DNA of 64,000 nucleotides. Source: Pandoraea aquatica (GTDB lineage Bacteria; Pseudomonadota; Gammaproteobacteria; Burkholderiales; Burkholderiaceae). Position 1 is the first letter of the stretch. Each line of letters starts with the position of its first letter. The notes beneath the pieces were generated by a model, which was given only the letters and a program-made list of their open reading frames with translations, was not told the origin of the DNA and ran no database searches. Below are positions 28,373-36,960 of the stretch, in pieces. The position numbers were made by a program, and so were the translations under genes. The DNA is taken from positions 558,001 to 622,000 of the forward strand of contig NZ_CABPSN010000003.1 of NCBI RefSeq assembly GCF_902459565.1, given 5' to 3'.

Positions 28373-29323
28373 ATGGATATTTTTATCCAACAAATCTTGA
28401 ACGGCCTCGTGCTTGGCAGCGTCTACGCGATCATTGCACTGGGCTATACGATGGTCTACGGCATTCTGGGCATCATCAACTTTGCCCACGCCGACGTGAT
28501 GATGATCGGCGCGATGGTCGCGCTGTCCACCATCAACCTGCTTTTGAAGATCGCGCCGGACATGAACCCGGCGCTCATGCTGGCGATTGCCACGCTCGTG
28601 TGTATGCCCGTGTGTGCGATAGCCAACTTCGTGATCGAGCGTGTGGCCTACCGGCCGTTGCGCAATGCGCCGCGCCTGGCCCCTCTGATCACCGCCATCG
28701 GCGTTTCGCTGCTGCTGCAGACGATCGCCATGCTGATCTGGTCGCGTAACCCCCTCTCGTTCCCGCAACTGCTGCCGACCGACGCCATGAACGTCATTCC
28801 GCCGCGCGGCGATCATCCCGGCGCGGTCACAAACGGCACCGGCATCGTGATCGTGGTCGTGGCGTTCCTCGTCATGTTCGGTCTGACCCAGCTCGTGAAC
28901 CGCACCAAGCTCGGGCGTGCCATGCGTGCGACGGCGGAAAACCGCAACGTCGCCGGTCTCATGGGCGTGAACCCGAACTTCGTGATCTCCGCGACGTTCG
29001 CCCTCGGTGGCGCACTCGCCGCGCTCGCCGGCGTGATGATGGCCTCGAACTATGGCAACGCGCACTTCTACATGGGCTTCATTCCCGGTATGAAGGCGTT
29101 CACCGCTGCGGTGCTCGGCGGTATCGGCAACTTGCAGGGCGCCATGGTCGGCGGCGTGCTGCTCGGCCTGATCGAAGCCTTGGGCGCAGGCTACATCGGC
29201 GATCTGACCGGTGGGGTCTTCGGGAGTAACTATCAGGACGTCTTTGCGTTTGTCGTGCTGATTGTGGTGCTGGTGTTCCGTCCGAGCGGTTTGCTCGGCG
29301 AGCGCGTGGCAGATCGTGCATAA
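28373..29323 (+). CDS. livH: Branched-chain amino acid ABC transporter permease LivH
   Basis: The 316-residue inner-membrane permease opens with the family signature IFIQQILNGLVLGSVYAIIALGYTMVYGILGIINFAHADV and has about eight hydrophobic segments. The ABC-contact loop includes GRAMRATAENRNVAGLMGVN. It pairs with LivM to form the channel. The ribosome site AAGGAG precedes the ATG, and livM follows after 18 bp. Confidence 0.96.
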   Translation: MDIFIQQILNGLVLGSVYAIIALGYTMVYGILGIINFAHADVMMIGAMVALSTINLLLKIAPDMNPALMLAIATLVCMPVCAIANFVIERVAYRPLRNAPRLAPLITAIGVSLLLQTIAMLIWSRNPLSFPQLLPTDAMNVIPPRGDHPGAVTNGTGIVIVVVAFLVMFGLTQLVNRTKLGRAMRATAENRNVAGLMGVNPNFVISATFALGGALAALAGVMMASNYGNAHFYMGFIPGMKAFTAAVLGGIGNLQGAMVGGVLLGLIEALGAGYIGDLTGGVFGSNYQDVFAFVVLIVVLVFRPSGLLGERVADRA

Positions 29324-29341
29324 ACGGGGAGGATCGACATC

Positions 29342-30472
29342 ATGAATCAACCCCTGCAAACGTCGCCGGCGACGCAGATTTCTGCCGCCGCTGCGACCCG
29401 CAAGGCCTATCGCGGCCTCGCGTTCTTCCTGCTGGCCGCCATTCTCGCGCCCGTGCTCGTCGGCTACGCCGGCGGCAACTACTGGGTGCGGGTGCTCGAC
29501 TTCGCGCTGCTCTACATCATGCTCGCGCTGGGCCTGAACATCGTGGTGGGCTTCGCCGGCCTGCTCGATCTGGGTTACATCGCGTTCTATGCCGTGGGGG
29601 CGTATGTCACGGCTTTCCTCAGTTCTCCTCACCTCTCCACGCAGTTCGAGTGGATCGGTGCGATGTTCCCCGGCGGGCTGCATGTGCCTGTGTGGTTCAC
29701 GATTCCGATCGGTGCTGCCGTCGCGGCGATCTTCGGCATCCTGCTCGGTGCGCCGACGCTGCGTTTGCGCGGCGACTATCTGGCCATCGTGACGCTGGGT
29801 TTCGGGGAGATCATCCGTATCTTCATGAACAACCTCGACCGGCCGATCAACATCACCAACGGCCCGAAGGGGATCACCGGCATCCAGCCTGCGTCGTTGT
29901 TCGGCTTCGATTTCTCGAAGGCGCACAACTTCTTCGGGTTCCAGGTCAGCTCGGTGTACATGTACTACTACCTGTTCGTGTTCCTCGCGTTGCTGATCGC
30001 CTTCATCTGCGTGCGCTTGCAGCACTCGCGTATCGGACGCGCCTGGGTGGCCATCCGTGAAGACGAAATCGCCGCCAAGGCGATGGGCATCAACACGCGC
30101 AACATCAAGCTGCTCGCGTTCGCCATGGGCGCGTCGTTCGGTGGTGTGGCAGGTGGCATGTTCTCCGCGTTCCAGGGCTTCGTTTCGCCCGAGTCGTTCA
30201 CCTTCTGGGAGTCGATCGTCGTGCTCTCGATGGTGGTGCTCGGCGGTATGGGCCACATTCCGGGCGTGATTCTGGGCGGTGTGCTGCTCTCGGCGTTCCC
30301 CGAGATCCTGCGCTCGACCATGGGCCCGTTGCAGATGAAGTTGTTCGGTAATGTCATCGTCGATCCCGAAGTGATCCGGCAGTTGCTGTACGGTCTGGCC
30401 ATGATTCTGATCATGCTGTACCGTCCGGCCGGCCTGTGGCCGTCGCCGCGTCCGGAAGAGCGGACTCTGTAA
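29342..30472 (+). CDS. livM: Branched-chain amino acid ABC transporter permease LivM
   Basis: The 376-residue permease has the typical LivM run VLDFALLYIMLALGLNIVVGFAGLLDLGYIAFYAVGAY, the GAPTLRLRGDYLAIVTLGFGEIIRI segment and the ATPase-contact loop SRIGRAWVAIREDEIAAKAMGIN. It forms the transmembrane pore with LivH. Its N-terminal 25 residues are polar. GGGAGG serves as ribosome site, and livG starts 21 bp downstream. Confidence 0.96.
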   Translation: MNQPLQTSPATQISAAAATRKAYRGLAFFLLAAILAPVLVGYAGGNYWVRVLDFALLYIMLALGLNIVVGFAGLLDLGYIAFYAVGAYVTAFLSSPHLSTQFEWIGAMFPGGLHVPVWFTIPIGAAVAAIFGILLGAPTLRLRGDYLAIVTLGFGEIIRIFMNNLDRPINITNGPKGITGIQPASLFGFDFSKAHNFFGFQVSSVYMYYYLFVFLALLIAFICVRLQHSRIGRAWVAIREDEIAAKAMGINTRNIKLLAFAMGASFGGVAGGMFSAFQGFVSPESFTFWESIVVLSMVVLGGMGHIPGVILGGVLLSAFPEILRSTMGPLQMKLFGNVIVDPEVIRQLLYGLAMILIMLYRPAGLWPSPRPEERTL

Positions 30473-30493
30473 GTCGAGGGAGATGACCTGAAT

Positions 30494-31266
30494 ATGAGCG
30501 AACAAATTCTTCTGTCCGTTAAGGGCGTGAACAAGCGCTTCGGCGGTCTGCAGGCCCTCACCGACGTGGGCCTGGAGATCAAGCCGGGGCAGATCTACGG
30601 GCTGATCGGCCCGAACGGCGCAGGCAAGACCACGTTCTTCAACGTGATCACCGGTCTCTACACCCCGGACTCCGGCGAATTCAAACTCGACGGTGCGGCG
30701 TACAAGCCGACCGCCGTGCACGAAGTCGCCAAGGCCGGTATTGCGCGTACGTTCCAGAACATTCGTCTGTTTGGCGGCATGACCGTCATCGAGAACGTGA
30801 TGGTTGGGCGTCACGTGCGCACGAAGATGGGCGTGATCGGTGCCATCGTCCGGTATCCGGGCGCGAAGGCCGAAGAGCGCGCCATCCGCGATCGTGCGAT
30901 GGAGTTGCTCGAATACGTGGGCGTGGCGAAGTACGCCAACTACACGGCCGCGAACCTCTCGTACGGCCACCAGCGTCGTCTGGAAATTGCGCGCGCGCTT
31001 GCCACCGATCCCAAGTTGCTGGCGCTGGACGAACCGGCCGCTGGCATGAACGCCACGGAAAAAGTCGAGCTGCGTGGTTTGCTCGACAAGATCCGTAGCG
31101 ACGGCAAAACGATTCTGCTCATCGAGCACGACGTGAAGCTGGTGATGGGGTTGTGCAACCGCATGACGGTGCTCGATTACGGCAAGGTGATTGCCGAAGG
31201 TTTGCCGCAGGATGTGCAGAAGAATCCGGCGGTGATTGAAGCGTATCTGGGTTCGGGAGGCCATTG

Positions 31267-31267
<1 letters not shown>
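30494..31267 (+). CDS. livG: Branched-chain amino acid ABC transporter ATP-binding protein LivG
   Basis: The 257-residue ATPase has Walker A GPNGAGKTT (about 38-46), the Q-loop region ARTFQNIRLF typical of LivG, the signature LSYGHQRRLEIARAL and Walker B LLALDEPAAGMN, with the switch His in LLIEHDVKLVM. It drives LivHM together with LivF. Its stop shares one base with the livF ATG (TGATG). Confidence 0.97.
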
Positions 31268-31980
<713 letters not shown>

Positions 31981-32038
31981 GTGTCGAACTCGCGTGACTG
32001 GCTGGCGGCGATCCGTCGTCAGTCGGTCGATGAATAAG

Positions 32039-32078
32039 CAAAGGGCGCCGAAGGCAACTTCCGGCGCCCTTTGTGCTT
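32039..32078 (+). terminator. Intrinsic terminator after livF
   Basis: AAAGGGCGCCG (32040-32050) and CGGCGCCCTTT (32062-32072) form an 11-bp stem with a small internal loop, followed by GTGCTTTTT. It may also act on the converging acetyltransferase gene. Confidence 0.85.
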
Positions 32079-32111
32079 TTTGCGGCATGCGAAGACTGTG
32101 CGACGTAGCGT

Positions 32112-32576
32112 CTACTGCGCCATCGCGGCCAGCGGAAGACGCTTGCCGAGGCTCACGACATCGTCGGCAGCGTAGCCATGTGCGTTGTAGAACGCGAGGG
32201 CTTCGCGCGACTGTGTGAGCACTTGCAGATTGAGTTTGAGGCAGCCGCGTGCGGCCAGTGCGATTTCGGCGTGATGCAGCAACGCGCTCGCCACACCGCG
32301 ACGTCGCAATGCGTGGGCGACGGCCAGCGAATAGACCCAGCCGCGATGTCCGTCGTAACCGGCCATCACCGTGCCGACAATCTTGCGCTCGCGTACGGCG
32401 ACGAAGAACAGGTCGTCCTGCATGGCGACCTTGTTGGCGATCGAGCGTCGCGGTTCGCGATGCGGCTTGTCGGCGCGGTTGTACTCCGGAAAGGCTTCGC
32501 GCCAGAGCGCGATGACGGCGTCGGTATCTGCGTCGTCGAACGTGCGGATATGGATGTCGGCGGGCATGGCGTTCAT
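32112..32576 (-). CDS. GNAT-family N-acetyltransferase (YpeA-like)
   Basis: The 154-residue product is a GCN5-related acetyltransferase: IRTFDDADTDAVIALWREAF at the start, the acetyl-CoA pyrophosphate loop in VAHALRRRGVASALLHHAE (motif A, R-R-x-G-V/A), and LNLQVLTQSREALAFYNAHGY (motif B). The YpeA group has this N-terminal pattern, but the substrate is unknown. The ATG at 32576 overlaps the stop of the upstream acetyltransferase gene as ATGA, with GGAAG in front, so the two are co-translated. Confidence 0.88.
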   Translation of the reverse strand: MNAMPADIHIRTFDDADTDAVIALWREAFPEYNRADKPHREPRRSIANKVAMQDDLFFVAVRERKIVGTVMAGYDGHRGWVYSLAVAHALRRRGVASALLHHAEIALAARGCLKLNLQVLTQSREALAFYNAHGYAADDVVSLGKRLPLAAMAQ

Positions 32577-33073
32577 GGCGCTTCCTGTTGACCGGTGTAG
32601 ATGTCGGGGCGGTGGATCTGCATCATCACGTAGTTCGCCGCGCCGAGTGGCTCGAAGCCATAGCGCGAGTAGAGACCGGCGGCGTCTGTCGTCGCCAGCA
32701 GGAAGCGGCGCAGCCCTTGCAGCGCCGGATGCGCCAGCACGTCCTCGCACAGACGCTTGCCAATGCCAAGGCCGCGCATGGAGGGATCGACGAAGACGTC
32801 GGCCAGATAGGCGAACGTGGCATGGTCGGTGACCACGCGGGCAAAGCCGACCTGACGCGCCGGGCCGCCCTCGACTTCCGTCGCATACGCGCCGAAGCAA
32901 AGCGAGTGCGTGATCGCGCGCATGAGCGTGTTGCGTGGAATACCTTTCGCCCATGCGGTTTGCGTCGACAAGGCGTTGTGGATGAAGCCGATGTCGAGCC
33001 GTGCCGGATCGGCTGAAATTTCGACGATGGCGTCGGCGGGCGGTGTCGGGTGGCCCTGGCTCATGTCGTTCAT
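32573..33073 (-). CDS. GNAT-family N-acetyltransferase
   Basis: The 166-residue product is a second acetyltransferase of a different GNAT subgroup: FIHNALSTQTAWAKGIPRNTLMRAI at the N-terminus, FVDPSMRGLGIGKRLCEDVLAHP (acetyl-CoA loop, R-G-L-G-I-G) and a C-terminal FLLATTDAAGLYSRYGFEPL. The substrate is unknown. The start at 33073 is preferred because GGAG lies upstream; the ATG three codons later is possible. It overlaps the next acetyltransferase by four bases. It starts 91 bp after the argD-type gene on the same strand and could share its transcript. Confidence 0.85.
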   Translation of the reverse strand: MNDMSQGHPTPPADAIVEISADPARLDIGFIHNALSTQTAWAKGIPRNTLMRAITHSLCFGAYATEVEGGPARQVGFARVVTDHATFAYLADVFVDPSMRGLGIGKRLCEDVLAHPALQGLRRFLLATTDAAGLYSRYGFEPLGAANYVMMQIHRPDIYTGQQEAP

Positions 33074-33163
33074 CGATGGAGTCTCCAGTGGGGTGTCGTT
33101 CTGACTCGCCCGAATCACCGTCGGGCGAGTGTCGTCATGCGATCGATAAGTTCAGACGTGCGT

Positions 33164-34423
33164 TCAAGCGTGCTTCGCCAGCAGCGTATCGAGCATCGAG
33201 AGCATCTGATCGATCTCTTCGCGGCTCACGTTCAGTGCGGGCATGAAGCGCAGCAGGTTCGGACGCGCCGAGTTGAGCAGCAGCCCGTCCGGTGTCATGT
33301 CGCGCGCGGCTTCGACCAGTTGCGGGCCGATGTCGCGACCGAGCAGCAATGCACGCAGCAGACCCGCCCCGCGCTCGCCCTGACCGCCGTAGCGCGACGA
33401 CAGATGTTGCAGTCCGGCGCTCAGATAATCCGCCTGCGCGCGCACGAATTCGAGGAAGCCCGGCGAGCTGACCGTGCGCATCACCGCGAGACCGACGGCG
33501 CACATCAGCGGGTTGCCGTTGTACGTGCCGCCCTGATCGCCCGGCTGGAAGACAGCGAACTCGTCGCCGCACAGCATGGCGGCGAGCGGCACACCGCCGC
33601 CGATGCCTTTGCCGAGCGTCATGATGTCCGGCACGATGCCCGACTGCTGGTATTGGAAGATCGTGCCGGTGCGTCCGCAGCCGGTCTGTACCTCATCCAC
33701 AATCAGCAGCAGTCCGCGCGCCGTCGTCAGCTCGCGCAATGCCTTCATGAACTCGGGCGTCGCAGGTACGACACCGGCTTCGCCCTGAATCGGTTCGAGC
33801 ATCACGGCGACCGTCTCCGGCCCGATGAGGGCTTCGACCGATGCGATGTCGTTCAGCTCGGCCTTCGGAAAGCCGGGCACTTGCGGCGCGAAGATCGTAT
33901 CCCAGCCCGGCTTGCCGCTTGCGGACATCGTGGCGAGGGTACGGCCGTGGAAAGCGTTCTTGAACGTGATGATTTCGAAGCGTGCCTTGCCTGCGTTGTT
34001 CGGGTGCAGTTGCCCCCACTTGCGGGCGAGCTTGATGGCGCTTTCGTTGGCTTCCGCGCCGCTGTTGGCGAAGAAGACCTTGCCGAGACCGGAGAGATTG
34101 GCGAGCAGGTCGGCCAGCTCGATCATCGGCAGGTTGTAGTAGGCGGGGCTCGGGTTGAGCAGCAGCGAGCCTTGCGTGGCGAGCGCATCGCGCATCACTG
34201 GGTGGCAATGGCCGAGGCTGTTCACCGCCCAGCCCTGAATGAAGTCGAGATATCGCTTGCCTTCGTGGTCGTACAGCCAGCCGCCTTTGCCGTGCGTGAA
34301 CACGAGTTCGGGACGCGTGGTAATCGGCAGCAGCGCCTGTGTGGGCAAATCGGCGAACTTGGCGTGGCGTGCCGACTTGGGCGAGGTTGACGATGCGGCG
34401 GCGGACGGTTGAGCAAGCGACAT
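33164..34423 (-). CDS. argD: Acetylornithine aminotransferase family protein (ArgD type)
   Basis: The 420-residue PLP enzyme belongs to class-III aminotransferases. Visible are NSLGHCHP, FANSGAEANESAIKLAR (118-134, PLP phosphate), FHGRTLATMSASG, LEPIQGEAGV, VDEVQTGCGRTG (Asp243) and the PLP-lysine Lys272 in TLGKGIGGG. N-acetylornithine transamination in arginine synthesis is the likely role, but succinylornithine or other omega-amino acids cannot be excluded by eye. The first 22 residues are Ser/Ala-rich. GGAG precedes the ATG. Upstream lies a leader ORF with Arg codons and a terminator, suggesting control by charged tRNA-Arg. Confidence 0.85.
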   Translation of the reverse strand: MSLAQPSAAASSTSPKSARHAKFADLPTQALLPITTRPELVFTHGKGGWLYDHEGKRYLDFIQGWAVNSLGHCHPVMRDALATQGSLLLNPSPAYYNLPMIELADLLANLSGLGKVFFANSGAEANESAIKLARKWGQLHPNNAGKARFEIITFKNAFHGRTLATMSASGKPGWDTIFAPQVPGFPKAELNDIASVEALIGPETVAVMLEPIQGEAGVVPATPEFMKALRELTTARGLLLIVDEVQTGCGRTGTIFQYQQSGIVPDIMTLGKGIGGGVPLAAMLCGDEFAVFQPGDQGGTYNGNPLMCAVGLAVMRTVSSPGFLEFVRAQADYLSAGLQHLSSRYGGQGERGAGLLRALLLGRDIGPQLVEAARDMTPDGLLLNSARPNLLRFMPALNVSREEIDQMLSMLDTLLAKHA

Positions 34424-34461
34424 GACGGTCTCCGAAGGTAGGTGAGAAGAGACTGAGGAAT

Positions 34462-34490
34462 AAAAAAAGCCACGGGGGTTGCCCGTGGCT
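34462..34490 (-). terminator. Leader terminator (attenuator) upstream of argD
   Basis: On the minus strand AGCCACGGG (34490-34482) and CCCGTGGCT (34476-34468) form a perfect 9-bp stem with a five-base loop, followed by six T residues. It lies between the leader ORF and the argD ATG at 34423, so it would stop transcription before the gene. Confidence 0.85.
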
Positions 34491-34514
34491 TCGCTGTGCT
34501 TGAGAACTTGCGTG

Positions 34515-34601
34515 TTATCGCAGTCGATAGCGTGCGCCGCGGCATCCCGGTTGGGGCAGCGTACGGCGACGTCGGATCGAGGCGATGGCAATCAGGTTCA
34601 T
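34515..34601 (-). CDS. Arginine-rich leader peptide (28 codons), candidate attenuator
   Basis: The frame encodes 28 residues, eight of them Arg, with codons 10-13 reading CGA CGT CGC CGT. It begins at or within one base of the predicted transcription start, so it would be translated from a leaderless message. The stop TAA lies 25 bases before the attenuator stem. Hand folding gives three mutually exclusive pairings: CGTCGCCG (34571-34564) with CGGCG-C-ACG (34539-34531); CCGCGGC (34542-34536) with GCCACGG of the terminator's first arm (one C/A mismatch); and the terminator itself. This is the 1:2, 2:3, 3:4 layout of amino-acid attenuators. The peptide is inferred, not recognised. Confidence 0.6.
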   Translation of the reverse strand: MNLIAIASIRRRRTLPQPGCRGARYRLR

Positions 34602-34608
34602 GTCGGCA

Positions 34609-34638
34609 AGCATAAGGCGGTGACGCGGCGCTTGTCAA
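34609..34638 (-). promoter_or_regulatory. Promoter of the leader-argD transcript
   Basis: On the minus strand a consensus TTGACA (34633-34638) is followed after 18 bp by TATGCT (34609-34614). The expected start is 34601-34603, which is the leader ATG or the base before it. Confidence 0.6.
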
Positions 34639-34733
34639 AGGGAATGCATGCGGTGTGGTTTGCATGCATCTTTTGCGCATCCCTTCAACGGCGGCCGGGT
34701 GTCCCGGTCATCACGGCCATGAGGTTCATAGGG

Positions 34734-35768
34734 TCATTGGCCGCCGCCGGGGTTATCGGCTTCGGTGGTGAAGGCATCGGCGAAGAACGCGTCTTCCGGC
34801 AACTGGTGATGCGCGATGAAGTCGCGACGGGCCGATTCCACCATCACGGGCGCGCCACAGGCGTAGACCTCGTAGCCGGACATATCCGGCAGGTCTTCGG
34901 CCACGGCGCGGTGCACGAAGCCCGTGCGGCCTTGCCAGGCGTCTTCGGGAGCGGCATCGGAGAGGACCGGCACGAACTTGAAGCCGGGGATCTCGCGGGC
35001 CCATTGCTCGGCCAGTTCACGCAGGTAGATGTCCTTGAGCTGACGCGCGCCCCAATAGAGCGTCATCGGGCGATCGAGCCCTTTGTGCGCGGCGTGTTCG
35101 ACGATGGCTTTGATCGGTGCGAAGCCGGTGCCCGAGGCGAGCAGCACGATCGGCTTTTGCGAGTCTTCCCGCAGGAAGAACGTGCCGAGTGGGCCTTCGA
35201 AGCGCAGGATTTCGCGCTCCTTCATGTTGTTGAACACATGGTCGGTGAAGACACCGCCGGGCATGTGGCGCAGATGGAGTTCGAGGAAGCCTTCCTCGTG
35301 GGGCGCGGTGGCCATCGAATAGCTGCGGCGTTTGCCGTCTTTCAGGATGAATTCGATGTATTGGCCGGCGAGGTACTGGAAGCGCTCGTTGGCGGGCAGT
35401 TGGAGGCGCATGACGATGACGTCGTCGGCACGGCGCTCCAACGCATTCACGCGGCAGGGCAGGCGCTTGACCGGGATATCGCCGATGCCCTTGACTTCAC
35501 GCGACTCGATGACGAGATCGCCTTTGGTGTGGGCGCAGCAGAGCAGGGCGAAGCCACGGGTTTCCTCGTCCTTGGAGAGAGCCGAGCTGGAGTGTGCACC
35601 GTGCTCGACGGTACCTTCCACCAGTTTGGCCTTGCACGAGCCGCAGCCACCGTTTTTGCAGCCGTAGGGCAGGCCGATGCCCTGGCGCAGTGCGGCGGAG
35701 AGTACGGCCTCGCCATCTTCGATCTGGAACTCGCGCCCGCTCGGCACGAGGGTAACGTTGTAAGCCAT
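34734..35768 (-). CDS. 2Fe-2S ferredoxin / FAD / NAD(P)H reductase (annotated in relatives as CDP-6-deoxy-glucoseen reductase)
   Basis: The 344-residue protein fuses an N-terminal plant-type ferredoxin domain (cysteines 37, 42, 45 in PYGCKNGGCGSCKAKL and 77/78 in LLCC) to a ferredoxin-NADP reductase module: RSYSMATAP (FAD), LLASGTGFAPIKAIVEHA (NAD pyrophosphate) and YACGAPVMVESAR. It would move electrons from NAD(P)H to a partner oxygenase or dehydratase. The sugar-reductase name is carried by homologues, but no deoxysugar genes are nearby, so the partner is unknown. The ATG lies 15 bp from the ATG of the divergent SDR gene, and no ribosome site is obvious. Confidence 0.85.
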   Translation of the reverse strand: MAYNVTLVPSGREFQIEDGEAVLSAALRQGIGLPYGCKNGGCGSCKAKLVEGTVEHGAHSSSALSKDEETRGFALLCCAHTKGDLVIESREVKGIGDIPVKRLPCRVNALERRADDVIVMRLQLPANERFQYLAGQYIEFILKDGKRRSYSMATAPHEEGFLELHLRHMPGGVFTDHVFNNMKEREILRFEGPLGTFFLREDSQKPIVLLASGTGFAPIKAIVEHAAHKGLDRPMTLYWGARQLKDIYLRELAEQWAREIPGFKFVPVLSDAAPEDAWQGRTGFVHRAVAEDLPDMSGYEVYACGAPVMVESARRDFIAHHQLPEDAFFADAFTTEADNPGGGQ

Positions 35769-35783
35769 ACTACAATCCGAAAA

Positions 35784-36938
35784 ATGAAAAAACCGTCCAA
35801 ACCTCTCGGTCGTCCGCGCCTGCTGGTCGTGGGCTGCGGCGACGTCGGCATGCGCGCACTGCCGGCTCTCGTCGAACGATTTCGTGTCTTTGCCGTGACG
35901 TCCAGCGACGCGCGCCATGCGGCGTTGCGTGCGGCGGGCGCGGTGCCCGTCGTTGCCAATCTGGATGACGCTACCAGCTTGCAACGCGTGGGCCGTCTGG
36001 CCTCACGGGTGTTGCATCTGGCACCGCCTGCCGGGGTCGCGGGCAGCGGCACGCAGGACCTGCGTACACGCCGTTTGCGCGCTGCGCTGAACCGGCCGTC
36101 GAAACGCAATATTGTACCCGACGGGGGGCTTCACGCCCTGTCAGGTATGGCTCATCTGGCCCCTGCGTCGCGCCGGATTCTCGTCTATGCAAGCACCAGC
36201 GGCGTTTACGGGGACTGTGGCGGCGCATTGGTGGACGAGACTCGCACGCCGACGCCGCGTTCGCCTCGTGGGCAGCGTCGGGTCGACGCCGAGCGGACGG
36301 TGCGCACGCTGGGTCGTCCGTCCTTCCATGGCCGTCATCCACGACGCGTGTTGACGACCGGGGCCGCGCGAGCACGTGCGGCATCGATATCCGGCACGAA
36401 GGCGTCGTGGCGTAAGACCGTGCATGCACGCGTATCGTGGCGCGCGTCCGTAGTGCGAATTCCGGGGATCTATGCGGCCGAGCGTCTGCCGCTGGCGCGT
36501 TTGCAGAAGGGCACGCCTGCGTTGGTGGCGTCGGATGACGTCTTCACCAACCATATCCATGCCGACGATCTCGCGGCCATTCTGATTCGCGCGATGTGGC
36601 GCGGCAAGGCGCAGCGGGTCGTGCATGCGAGCGACGACACCGAGTGGCGCATGGGCGAGTACTTCGACCGGGTTGCAGATGCGCTGGGCTTGCCCCGGCC
36701 GCCGCGCGTTTCTCGCGACGAGGCACGTCGGGTACTGGAGCCGACATTGCTCTCCTTCATGTCCGAGTCGCGACGCCTCGCCAACACGCGGCTTAAGCGC
36801 GAACTTGGGTACTCGTTGAAGTATCCCGACGTGGCGGCGCTGCTGTCGACACTGAAGCCGCTCTCACAGCCTGAGCCGACACCATCATCAGCGTCCTCCT
36901 CATCCGCCGACGCACCACCGACCGGCGCGACCACCTGA
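35784..36938 (+). CDS. NAD(P)-dependent epimerase/dehydratase-like SDR protein (YeeZ-type)
   Basis: The 384-residue product starts with a Rossmann motif LLVVGCGDVGMRALPAL (13-29). It retains ILVYASTSGVYGDCGG (extended-SDR Ser and Tyr) and RIPGIYAAERLPLARLQKG and NHIHADDLAAIL downstream, the pattern of the YeeZ-like atypical SDR group. The middle (about 155-210) is unusually Arg/Thr-rich and lacks the tidy YRxxK helix, so catalysis is uncertain. The C-terminal 30 residues are Ser/Pro-rich. The enzyme's substrate is unknown. Its ATG lies 15 bp from the divergent reductase ATG. Confidence 0.75.
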   Translation: MKKPSKPLGRPRLLVVGCGDVGMRALPALVERFRVFAVTSSDARHAALRAAGAVPVVANLDDATSLQRVGRLASRVLHLAPPAGVAGSGTQDLRTRRLRAALNRPSKRNIVPDGGLHALSGMAHLAPASRRILVYASTSGVYGDCGGALVDETRTPTPRSPRGQRRVDAERTVRTLGRPSFHGRHPRRVLTTGAARARAASISGTKASWRKTVHARVSWRASVVRIPGIYAAERLPLARLQKGTPALVASDDVFTNHIHADDLAAILIRAMWRGKAQRVVHASDDTEWRMGEYFDRVADALGLPRPPRVSRDEARRVLEPTLLSFMSESRRLANTRLKRELGYSLKYPDVAALLSTLKPLSQPEPTPSSASSSSADAPPTGATT

Positions 36939-36960
36939 CGACGAACGTCTCACCGCCGTA

